This document shows, piece by piece, positions 11,944-22,112 of a DNA stretch of 44,080 nt. Source of the stretch: Pelomyxa schiedti (taxonomy: Eukaryota; Evosea; Pelobiontida; Pelomyxidae); NCBI GenBank assembly GCA_020536535.1, contig JAHLWZ010000930.1, positions 1 through 44,080 of the forward strand, written 5' to 3'. Numbering within the stretch: the first letter of the stretch is position 1; every line of letters starts with the position of its first letter. The notes beneath the pieces are model-generated. The model was not told the origin of the DNA. It saw nothing but the letters and a program-made list of their open reading frames with translations, and did not search any database. The position numbers were made by a program, and so were the translations under genes.

Positions 11944-13750
11944 ATGAGGAAAGATCTGGTGTGTGGTGTTGTCCTCCTCTCTTGTTTGCTGTCGCTGTCT
12001 ATGTGTGAGCCGAACCCCCCTACTTGGCCCAAGAACGTATACATCTTCGATCCGGCCACCCCATCCACGACCCAGGCCGCCATCGACGCCGTCTTTGCGG
12101 AGAACGGCGGCAACTCTCCTCCCGACAATGGCCAGTGGAGCAACAGCCGATACGCGTTGATGTTCATGCCCGGCACCCACGCTGTCACCGTGGACGTTGG
12201 CTACTATACTTCCGTCATTGGATTGGGCAAGACGCCTCAGGAGACTACTCTTCAGACACTGAGGTGCCAGAACGGCGACTTTGACTACACCGTTGGTGCT
12301 CTAAACGCGAGTTTTTCCCTTTTTCCCCTCACCCTCTTTTTTTGTTGTTCATTTTATGAACCAACTCTAAACCTAGAACTTCTGGCGCTCTGCAGAAGGT
12401 TTTTCGACTCAGTCATACACCTTGTGGGCTGTATCTCAGGCCGCACCTATGCGACGAGTTGTGATCAGTGGCAATATGGACTTGTATCAGTATAACTACG
12501 GGTGCTGCGCTGGGTATGCTAGTGGCGGATACCTCGCGGATAGTATTATAAGTGGGACAGTCACTTCTGGCAGTCAACAGCAGTGGTTGACACGAAATAC
12601 CAACATGGGGAGCTGGAGCGGGAGTGTGTGGAACATGGTCTTTGTAGGTTGCGCGGGAGGCTTACCAACCGCCAATTGCGGGTCTCCCACTCCTTTCACT
12701 CTTGTTACTGCTACACCAGTTATTGCCGAGAAGCCATACATAACTCTTTACAGTGGAAAGTACAACCTGGTTATCCCGAAAGTAGAGTACAACAAAGTCG
12801 GTGTTACTTCCAACTATGACAATGCTAACACAGTCGGATTTGAAAATGTCTTTGTCGCCACTGAAACCGATACTGCCGCTACAATCAACGCCAAACTCGA
12901 TTCTGGCCTTCATGTCGTTCTGTCTCCAGGAAATTATAACCTTACGGAATCCATTGTTATCAACAACAAGAACACAGTGTTGTTGGGTATTGGCTTCCCT
13001 ACTCTGATTTCTACCAATGGCAACCCTTGCATCACCGTTGCCTCAGTTGATGGTGTTCGAGTAGCTGGCATTCTAGTTCAAGCTGGAAAAATTGAGGCCC
13101 CCGTACTTGTCAAGTGGGGTACAACTGATTACAGTGGAGATTCTACAAACCCTGGCTTTATTTATGACCTCTTTGTACGTGTTGGAGGTGACAACGATCC
13201 ATTTGAATACCAAGTCAGTGCGGATACTATGTTGGAAGTAAATTCTGGTAATGTAGTGATTGATAATACTTGGTTATGGCGTGCTGATCATTACGTTGGT
13301 GGCGGCATTGTTTACAACTCTATGAATCCAGCCAAGCACAGTGCAGTCATGAATGGCAACGATATAACCGCCTATGGTCTATTTGCTGAGCATACTCTTC
13401 AAGACATGGTTTTGTGGAATGGTGAGGGTGGAAGAACATACTTCTTCCAGTCAGAGTATCCCTATGACGTCACTCAGGCGAACTACGGCAGCCCTGGCTA
13501 CGCTGCTTATCGCGTGAACTCGACTGTTACTACTCACAATGCATGGGGTGTTGGTGTCTACTCCTACTTCCGAGACTACAGTGTAGTTGTCAACAGTGGA
13601 ATTGCTACACCCGGAACTTCCGGAATCTCCTTCACAAACTCCCTCACCGTGTTCCTCAATGGAATGGGCTCAATTCAACACGTAGTCAACAACAACGGTG
13701 ATGCCGTTTATGCCATTGGAATGCAAGAATGGCTGTGCTCTTCCAACTAA
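11944..13750 (+). CDS. Secreted right-handed beta-helix protein, GH55/pectate-lyase-like
   Basis: Two exons, 11944-12310 and 12396-13750, joined through an 85-nt intron in phase 1; 573 residues. The N-terminus MRKDLVCGVVLLSCLLSLSM is a typical signal peptide, so the product is exported or lysosomal. The rest resembles a family found in bacteria and fungi and often annotated as coagulation factor 5/8-type or GH55-like proteins. Shared pieces are RWAVSQAAP-like (here LWAVSQAAPMRRV), SQQQWLTRN, GSWSGSVWNMVF, TVLLGIGFPTL, TWLWRADH and ITAYGLFAEHTLQDMVLWNG. Such proteins fold as two beta-helices and some cleave beta-1,3-glucans. A degradative role on fungal, algal or bacterial polysaccharide is likely but the substrate is not visible. 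It is intron-poor and its family distribution suggests lateral acquisition. Confidence 0.82.
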
Positions 13751-13966
13751 AAACGCAAACAAAACAGTAATTTTATTCGTTCGTTGTGGCCCTTTCCTCC
13801 AAAACAAAAAGAAAGCATCACGTGTACATAAAGAACAGTAATTTTAGAAATACCCTAGAAATAAGTTGTACAACATAAGCACTCAAGAGGATCTGCCTGA
13901 ATTTTTCTTTGCTTTGGCTAACGTTGTGTCATCTTTGCCAAAAATGTCCTGATTTTGGTAATTGGT

Positions 13967-16273
13967 CTAGAATAAAGATAGTATCGAATCCAAACCTTCG
14001 ATTTCTTCTCCAAACTGGGGTTTTGTGCCTTCATGGCTGCTCTGAGGGGTGTTAGATTAAGTTCCCATAAAGGTATTGATTGTCATACATTGTGAGGGGG
14101 GTTGCTGGTTCTAGAGACACGCTTACATCAAAGGCTTCATCAGAAGTTCTAGCCTTGAATGACTCCAAGTAAGCTTGAATCTCTGCAACGGGCTTGAAAT
14201 TAGGTCCTACCACCTGCCATACTTTCAATCCCCTGAAGCATTTTAGTACTCACAAAGGAGTAGGCCTGCCATACTTGACAATAGAACTCATACTTCTCCA
14301 TTTGGCAAAGTTAACAAGTGATGTACCAGGAATGCAGTCAGTATTTCCGTCATTTGCGAAAGTAACATCCGTCAAAATCATCCCTAGACTGGTATGAATG
14401 TGTAATAAAGCAGTGCGAATTCCCACCTAGATGTGGTATGCACGGCGCAACAGCAGATTTTATTACATTTCTGTACGCCACAAAATTGGCAGATGGGTCA
14501 AGTAAAACGGAATATTTGTCAAATAATTCCCAGGACGGTTGCGGTAACAACTGGAAGGATGGTTAGGTAGGTAGTTTGTAATGATAGTATTTTAATTACC
14601 GCCCAAGATTTCTTCAGTCTGTGCACAGCAGAGTTTTGAAGACTGGAAACTATCTCGAGCAGACCATTGTAATTTCGGAGCTTGTAACAACACTAAAATA
14701 ATGTAAGCAATCTGGGTTCCGGATGAAGAACAAATTTACATCAGCGACTTGGATCAGCCGGTTAATAGCCAAGGCTCGATCTTTTTCACTTGGCAAATTA
14801 ATGACTTCAGATATGGCCCAAAGAGTTCTCTGGGGAAAATATTAGCTGTTTCAATGAATGTGGGCGGATCACTTTGTTTGACTCGTTTATCATGGCAGTT
14901 ATGTTTGGGGCAAGTCGACCCTTGACATTTGGCTTGTTCCAAGAATTTGTGATGAATTCTACTCACGTTACGATTTGCATACATATCTCAATTTGGAAAC
15001 CTTTTGGCTTGATTTTTTTCCATAAGTTCCATTCAATCAAAGATATCTGTCTTGCTAGCTCCTCTGGGTGGAGATCCAAAATAGTATTTATTGCCGAGGT
15101 TAGCAAAATCGGAGGTGGGCATTCGCCTGTTAAATTTACAGGGGAAGCCGTATTTAGCTGAACGAAAAGGCTTGCATGAGTCAATGAGACATTCTACTCA
15201 GTGTGCATACCAATTTTTTTAGAACAGCTCCGGCAATAGCGTTGTATGATGTGAAAAGGGTTAATGCCTCCGCGATTTTTTGTGAAAGTTCCATATTGTC
15301 AGACAGATCCTCATGTATACTCTTTAATACATTGATCACCCTAGGGCCAGTTAAAGGTGGAAGAGGTAAAAAAGAAAGACCTAGCCCTGACAGTTGTTCG
15401 TATTGTAGCGAACATGGATGGATCGAGAGTTTCAGGCATCCGGATAAAGAATCTTTATTACAATATAAGAAAATTCTGGCTGTAAAGCATGTACCGTGCG
15501 GTCAGCATATCAATAAGTTTGGATTCCTCCACAAAAGCTACGTAGGAGATAAAAAAGGACTGTGAAAAATCGGGATCTAGGTTGTGGTTAACAGCTAAAA
15601 ACATTGGAGGAGGCTAATACCACATTCCTCAGAATGTGTCAGATACTGAACAAGTTTAAAAACTGTGCCACCTTGTATTGTAAATGGCCGGGAGCCCGTA
15701 GAACTCTTTTTCATATGAGGAAAAAAAAGGAAAAGCTGGAAATGGTACCCCAGTATCTGAAAGAAACGTCCACCTGACATTACTGTTGGAGTCAGGCTCT
15801 TCAAAGTACTTGAAGTACTCCGCAAATTTGAGTAGAACTTCTGGTGGGATCTGTGAGGGGTCATCCACATGCTTTGTTTTGTTTCCAGAAGGTTAGCAAT
15901 TTCAACTACGTGGGTGCTGTTATACCGGAACACTTTCTTGAGGGCAATTTGCCACAGCACCAAAGGAGTTATTTTGATAAAGAATAAGTAATTGTGGGGG
16001 ATTAAGTTCAGATTGCTGAAAAGCGAGTTGCGAATTCCTTCTTGGGGATGATGTAGGCGATATGTCCTGTGGTATGAGGCCTTCACCAATTGCAGATAGG
16101 GAACCCATTCGTGACTGATATCTACCTGAAGGCGGAACTTGAGGTATTGCGCCAAGTGGAATCCGGGCAACAGGACGGGATGTGGACGTGGATGTGGATG
16201 TGGATGCGGATGTGGATGTGGATGTCTTCAGAGGCAACGCTTTTGGCACTTTTACGGGCTCACTGCTACCCAT
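13967..16273 (-). CDS. Ras guanine nucleotide exchange factor (RasGEF_N + CDC25 homology domain)
   Basis: Multi-exon minus-strand gene. The RasGEF_N motif is near 15680-15370: RPFTIQGGTVFKLVQYLT, then DPDFSQSFFISYVAFVEESK and LIDMLTAR, FFIRMPETLDPSMF. The catalytic CDC25 domain follows with LDLHPEELARQISLIEWN, KIKPKEFITNSWNKPN, APNITAMINESNK, RTLWAISEVINLPSEKDRA, CCYKLRNYNGLLEIVSSL, FVAYRNVIKSAVAPCIPHLG and MILTDVTFANDGN. This is the full set expected for an exchange factor acting on Ras or Rap at membranes. The N-terminal 150 residues contain a Thr-Ser repeat from a hexamer microsatellite (16181-16226). The first usable ATG is at 16273, but the frame is open upstream into the hydrogenase gene, so the N-terminus could be longer. 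The end at TAG 13967 follows a short tail exon. Introns of 42-65 nt keep the frame. Confidence 0.87.
16181..16226 (-). repeat. Hexanucleotide microsatellite encoding Thr-Ser repeats
   Basis: Imperfect tandem copies of GTGGAT on the plus strand, read on the minus strand as ACATCC/GCATCC/ACGTCC codon pairs. They encode a Thr-Ser/Ala-Ser run near the N-terminus of the RasGEF. It is a simple-sequence linker. Confidence 0.85.
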
Positions 16274-19200
16274 AATGTTTGGCTGCGGAAAATCGCTGAT
16301 GCCGATATAGGTGAGAATTTTGTCACCTTTCTCTGGTTTTTTGTTTTTTTTTTTTAATGTGAGGGAAAAGACAGCAGGTGGCTGATGTGTACATACTGCA
16401 GCTGAGTAAAAATCGAGAACAGAGACCATTTTCAATTTGTTTTACACAAATGAACTGAGTGTTTGGAGGACAATTCTCCACATAAATAGGGGTGTAACAA
16501 CGAGGCATCATGGGAGGAATAACCGTAACAAGTACTTCAAGAGGTGGAATAATCTTAAAATGGAGTAGAATACTCATATAAGTATCATCCTTGGAAAATT
16601 CGTATGATGTTTGTGTTGTCCTAGGTGAAAAATTAAATGGGAAATATAGCTAAAAACACACTCGTCCACATTTGCTCCCACTAGGGCATCAAAGAATCGT
16701 TTATGTGGTTTCGCATAGAGGTCCAAGAATTGCTCAAATAATTGCCGCACACTGAGGTGGGTAGGGAAATGGCCAAATGTTTTTCCTTTGTCCATGGTCA
16801 TTAATTAAACGGGATCAAAGAAGGGGGATGCCTGTTGCTCCAAAGAGGTTAATCGAATGATTGGATATGCCAGGGAAATGGGTTGTAAGTAATTGGTCCA
16901 CTTCGTGGGCTGGGTTGCACGGTAATATATACAGATATTCCCCTGGTTGTGGGCTAAAAATAAATAAGGGATAATGAAAATTAATAAGTGTTCAAGGCAC
17001 CATAAAGTTGTTGAAAGTTGTACACAAAAGAATCTTTTATTTGGACCACTGAGATGCTTGTACTCCACAATACTTTTGATGGCAGAAAGTTGATACCCTC
17101 TTGGGCAAACTCTTAGTGAGGGCTTCCCTGCTTGTAAATGTCAAATTGATTGACTAGTAACGCTTTTGACCTGAAATTCCTGGTGTGATAACAACCTGAG
17201 GTTCTGGCAGTTCAGTGCGTTGTAAAGTTGCTTCTAATTCCTTCAACCAGCGAGTGAATGGTCGTTGTCCTCTGCAAGAATGAGTGACCAGGAAAAGGAG
17301 GAACCAGGTACTTGTCAGGCCGTTCTACATCGATTTTAACGACGGGAATCATTGGAGAAGCTCCAAGTCGCCTGAACATATCGTTTATCTGGTCTGCAAA
17401 CACACAGAACTACGTGAGGTGAGCTTGACTTAGAAGTCAGGAGGGGGTCTATCTTCACCTTATCATAGACACTTGAACCAAAGCCAAGAACTGAAAACCT
17501 TGTTCCTGAGAGCAGATGGTTGAAAGAGTCAAGTGGCAATGCACATAAGTAGTCCCAAAATTTTTGTGCATTGTAGGGCATGTTTCGATTGTTTTCACTT
17601 TGCCACGTTGAAGTCAGAAGGATGAGTGTCGTGCAATGTCCAAGTGCCTCGATGGGAAAGTGGTCCATGGAATGAATTGAAACACAACCTTCACCAAGTG
17701 ATTTTTCTAGAACTGCATGCACTTTATAAGCATAGGAGGCAGTAAAACCTCCCTGTGACCCATACATGATGGCAACGTTGCCAACAGAGCCAATAAAATC
17801 ATCACCCCCCAAGCGCACACCCTTACGCAGAGCGAGTGGAGGGGGGGTATATACAGGGGGATAATACTCAAGAAGCTTTCTAGATTTCTTCGATGCAACT
17901 CCACTGAGTTCCGTCTCTTGGAATTGTTGCTGTCGGAAGTATGGAGAGGGTTCTGAAGAATTTGCTGACACTTTATAGACTTGTGACCGTCGTTTAGCTT
18001 GAATGCATGGATCACTGCTATGAGGTTGGCCTCCACCCCCCAAACAACCCCCAGGACAAGCCATGCATTCGACAAAATGCTTTCGTACTGTAGTTTTCCC
18101 GGCTCGTTGAACATCTTCCAGACCTTGTGAAGAGAGAAAATCTTGTATTTTCCGTGCTCCACTGATAATTACAACTTCTAGTTGCCTGTTTGAAGAAGGT
18201 TTCGTGGGTGAAATGTCAATTACAGTTTCAATCCAAGAGTCAGTCTTTATAACTTGGCGACATTGTTCAAAGATCTTAACATCTGACTTTTCCAACTGTA
18301 GTTCATGTAATTTAGTACAGGAAATCCAAAGAATTGCGTACTTTTTCCTGTGTCAAACAGGAGAATGCGACTCTAAGTGCTGCCTCCTTGAATGCAGTTA
18401 GAAAAGCGGTGAGAAAAGGTAGGACAAACTGTCACACCACCACTTGCTGAGAACAAGTTTCCTCCTCCACTTGAGACAGCAAATGGTTCATCAAATGTAG
18501 CTTTTCCTTTCCCGGAGAAAGTACTCCATGCAGTGGGGTCAAGCCGTGCTTTTAGAAGCTGTGCCATCTCCCGGACTGTTAACACAATATCCACATCTTT
18601 GTGCCCACTGTTTCATGAGTCAGAAGAAAGATTCATGGAAGTTACTTGCCATGGGTCACGAAGTTCTGGTTTGTTAATCTCTTCCTTTTTGGCAATGCAG
18701 GGCATAACAGCAACAACGAAGTAGCGATTACGAGGGATATTATTATGCTTCATCCAGCTGCGGATCATTGCCCCAAGCATCATCATTGGTGACCTGCACT
18801 TGGAAACTAGAGCTCGCAGGTGAGGATATTTCTAGAAAACAATTGAGAAAGTGATAATACACGTAAAAGTTACATGTTCCACGAGTCTAACCCACCCAGG
18901 GCAGCATGATGTAAATAGAGGAAAGGGTCCCCCAGCCTTCACGCGTTTCAGCAACTCTATAGCCTCCAATGTAGCACATGTATCGGCAGCAAATGTAGTG
19001 TCAAAGACATATTCGAATCCAATTGCATGTGCTGCTTCAACAATACGCCACATGTCTTGGTTATCATTAATATGGGAATCTCCTTCCCCCATAAGTTCAC
19101 AGATTGAGATTCTGCTGGTAGGTGCAGTTTGAAGTATGAGTGTCTTTCTATTTGGAGAAGACTTCTCTGTGTCTAGTTCCTGGAGAACAGTATTAACATC

Positions 19201-20554
19201 ATTTCTTTCAGATACAGCACCCGTTGGACAAACTGCAGCACACTGCCCACATGTAATGCAGCTTGTTGCGTGAAGAGGAAGATTTTTCTCAAAGGCGATT
19301 GGTGCAAGAGGATTGTGAGTATTCAGCTGAAGGACATTCATGTTCTGAACCTCTGAACATACACGGACACAACGTGTGCATAGACAACACAGACTCTGGT
19401 TCCTAACTAATGCATATTGTTGTTGAACTTCAGGAACAGTAGATGTTCTCTGTACCGAAAAAAATGAGCACCATGAATGAACAAGATTGTACGAACCTTG
19501 GTGTATGCAAGGATATCCTCAATTTCAGGAGTGCGAGGTGATATTGATTCCAGGGTCCGTGTACCCAAAAATTCTTGTAGATTAGTGGTACCTCTGTAAT
19601 ATACTTCAGGTGCATTTGTAGTTACAACCATTCCATCTTCCACTAATGTTTTGCAAGCCTTCACGAACTCCACGACTGTTCTAACATCTGATCCATAAAA
19701 ATACGAAGTAGTACTTTTCCCAGAGCCAGATAAACTGCTGCGGTCACCATCAGACCCGTTGTAGGAAGAAGATGAAGAAGATGAAGAAGCACCAGCACTT
19801 CCACTAGGACCTCCTATGGAATTACTTCGGCGCAAACCCAAATTGGGTGATAGGGGTTGTGAAGGGCTTGGTGAAACAGTTGCAGGTGTAGGTGGAGCTG
19901 AAATCATAATGGAAGGCGATGGCGATGAAAATGGTGAGTGTGGTATAATTGGAGAAGTAATGGGAGGAGTTCTAGTTGCCGAATGTGAGAAAATGCCGGA
20001 ATTGGCGGGACTTTTGTTTACAACTCCTTGACTTCCAGATGAAACGATGCGCTCCACCTGAACGACACAAAGGCCACATTTTCCCGTAGATGGCAGTGAC
20101 GGGTGGTGGCACAGCGTAGGAACATGAACATTCACTTCGTAACAGGCTCGTAAGATCGTCCATTCTCTTGGCGCTTGTAATACTTTCCCATTTATTGTAA
20201 CAGTAACCTCAGGTGCCACACTCTCCTTTACATTTTGTTATTGATTGTGAAGTACGAGGAGTACATCTTTCAAAAAAAAAAAAGTGTCAACTTGTAGCAT
20301 TTGACATCTGTCAAATGCCCCAAAATTTTGTGGGTGCCACGGCCCGTGGGTGTGCTTGCCATTTTATAAAGGGGAAAAAAGGAGGGAGGTTGGGGAAGCA
20401 CTTTTTGAGGTCTTAGGTACTGAATCTCGGGTAAGCTTGTTTCTGTCTTGGCCTTCATTTGCAATTTGGCGTACCACTCCCCTCTTACTTGTTTTTGAGT
20501 TATTAAGTTGTTCTCAGGGATAGTCGAAGACGAAGACAAAAGTTCAAGGTACAT
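16274..20554 (-). CDS. [FeFe]-hydrogenase fused to flavodoxin and FAD-binding reductase domains
   Basis: Domain order: a [2Fe-2S] domain (CHHPSLPSTGKCGLC, then CKTLVEDGM after a Ser-rich insertion of about 110 residues); two [4Fe-4S] sites (CCLCTRCVRVC and CITCGQCAAVCP); the H-cluster domain with TSCCPGW, MPCIAKKEE, GGVTEAALR and ECMACPGGCLGGGGQP; flavodoxin (VAIMYGSQGG ... VLGFGSSVYD); and a cytochrome-P450-reductase-type FAD domain (LSVRQLFEQFLDL, PPMMPRCYTP, GLCSRF, GDKILTYIGIS). All three H-cluster motifs are intact, so proton/H2 chemistry is expected, with electrons supplied through flavins. The NAD(P)H-binding module that normally follows is absent: similarity stops at PNIMG and the frame runs on into the RasGEF. 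The histidine-ligated cluster usual before CxxCxxC is also missing. The first in-frame exon has no ATG. A 153-nt exon from ATG 20554 to 20402, joined by a 176-nt intron, fits in phase and is used as the start, but this is tentative. A join near 16786-16831 seems to need a GC-AG intron. Confidence 0.88.
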
Positions 20555-20837
20555 GCATCCTCGGGAGCGCGGAATTGCTGTTTTTGGGTTTATACCTGTT
20601 CCTGGAAGGGGCTAACATCCACCAAATCTCCACAGCACCATCAACCACTTCTGTTTCCTTCCTTTTGTTTGTTCGATATTTCTGCAACGGGAAAAAAGCC
20701 CAGTCAGGGTTGGGCGGGGTCGACAAAACAAAAGTTTAGAGAATACACAACAGAGGAGGTAGTTTTATTGTATGGGTTTTTGTAGAGGTAATTACATCTG
20801 AGGTGGCGGTGCCCAACCAAGAGCTGCCGGCAGCACC
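20225..20837. other. Intergenic and 5' region of the hydrogenase gene
   Basis: This 0.6 kb separates the EF-hand stop (20838) from the main hydrogenase exons. It holds the proposed first hydrogenase exon (20402-20554) and, in another frame, a second open stretch (20544-20726, minus) that may be 5' leader. Poly-A/T runs occur at 20271-20283. Nothing else was recognised. Confidence 0.35.
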
Positions 20838-21786
20838 CTAAAAACCAAAGCCAAGTGAACCTGTGAGAGACCTTCTCTTCAATTTATCAAGGGCGGCGGC
20901 TGTGTCATACTCGTGAAGCAGCGTTTCTATGGTTGGCTGGTCAAGTATGGGGTACTCTGTTGCGAGCAGGTTGGCCAGGTGCTTTGGGTCCGGGCTACCC
21001 TTGAGCTCCTCCAGGTCAATGAGCAAATCGCCACAGGCATAGGACATGAGGCGGGAGATAGCGGCATTTTTCTCAAAACTGCTCATCCACTCCTCCATTG
21101 ACAGAGTTCCGTTGTGATCGGTATCCGCCTTGAAAGCCAACTCGGCAAATTGATCCGCATTCACGTGGACTGCTGTAGCAATCATCTTACTGATCATCTT
21201 GACTGTGAGGGATTAGTTGGCAACCTGTAAGAAAAGGAGTACTGTATACTCACAAGATATTTTACTGCCTGGATGTTTATGGATGTATGACTTGAGCTGC
21301 ACCTTGATAAGACTAATGCAAGATGTCATTGACACCCGGAGCGCCTGTATGAACTCCACCTTGGTTATTTGTCCGTCGCCGTTCAGGTCACATGCCGTGA
21401 ATAGCATTTTGGCGCGTTCTGTCGGGTCACCACTTGCCAAAATACTTAGTCCACTAAGGAATTCGCGTTTTGAAACCATTCCTACAGTTAAAGTTGGTGA
21501 TAATATAGGCCGCAGGAGAGAGTAAAAGGAAACCGTTGTGGTCGCGGTCAAACAGCCAGAACAGCTCATCGGCAAATCCTTTGGTTGACAAGAAATCGAC
21601 GTCGGGCATATTTGCGCTTATCGCCTCTATGAAGCGCTTGAACTTTGAGATCTTTAATTCCTCCTTGTGAGGTGGCCAGTACGACATAATGAACTTGACG
21701 TGGTCAACGGTCAAATTGAGCTCCGAGGCCAACGACCCCACTTCAGAGTCCGATGTCAAGTGTGGTTTCGACGCATCCGCACCCAT
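20838..21786 (-). CDS. N-myristoylated EF-hand calcium sensor (NCS/CNB-like)
   Basis: Three exons, 21786-21534, 21481-21254 and 21202-20838; 281 residues. The protein begins MGADAS, a standard N-myristoylation signal (Gly2, Ser6), so it is probably membrane-attached. Three good EF-hand loops are visible: DRDHNGMVSKREF, DLNGDGQITKVEF and DTDHNGTLSMEEW, each with acidic residues at positions 1, 3 and 12 or the usual substitutes. A fourth, N-terminal hand is degenerate. The layout resembles neuronal calcium sensor or calcineurin-B-like proteins, but about 80 residues longer at the C-terminus. The partner is unknown. It lies upstream of the hydrogenase on the same strand. Confidence 0.9.
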
Positions 21787-22112
21787 CTACGTAACAACTG
21801 TTGTCAATTGTCGTAATTCCGCAGTGTGTCCCTTATTCACGTCTGGATCTCAACCACCACAAAGCACCCCTCGCGTTTTTTTTTTCCGTACTTTGCGGAT
21901 TGTTGGTTTGTTTTTTTTGTTGTCGAATTGGTAGATCGCTGGTTCGTTCATAGAAAAAGTCATTTTAGGCTTTCTCCTTATTGAAAATGAGCCATTTTGT
22001 AGATGGACCGGGAAAAGTCTCAAGAGGAAAAACTGGGATGCCGGCACAGGAAGAAAAATAACAGAAATTGCCTAAGGAAATAGAAGAGATTGTTGGCTCT
22101 TTGTTTTGAGTT
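21787..22112. promoter_or_regulatory. Presumed promoter of the EF-hand gene
   Basis: These 326 bp lie upstream of the EF-hand start and downstream of the aminopeptidase stop. Both genes are on the minus strand. T-rich tracts occur at 21876-21886 and 21910-21920. No specific regulatory motif was recognised. Confidence 0.3.

Noticed and set aside
14240-14262. A 21-nt intron in the RasGEF catalytic domain
   Set aside because: An upstream donor gives a normal 49-nt intron and a better match to the RasGEF consensus.
15540-15570. Apparent frameshift in a T homopolymer of the RasGEF_N domain
   Set aside because: Recounting shows six T residues and an intact frame (DPDFSQSFFISYVAF).
16181-16226. 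Tandem short repeats resembling a small array
   Set aside because: It is a coding hexamer microsatellite without spacers, not CRISPR.
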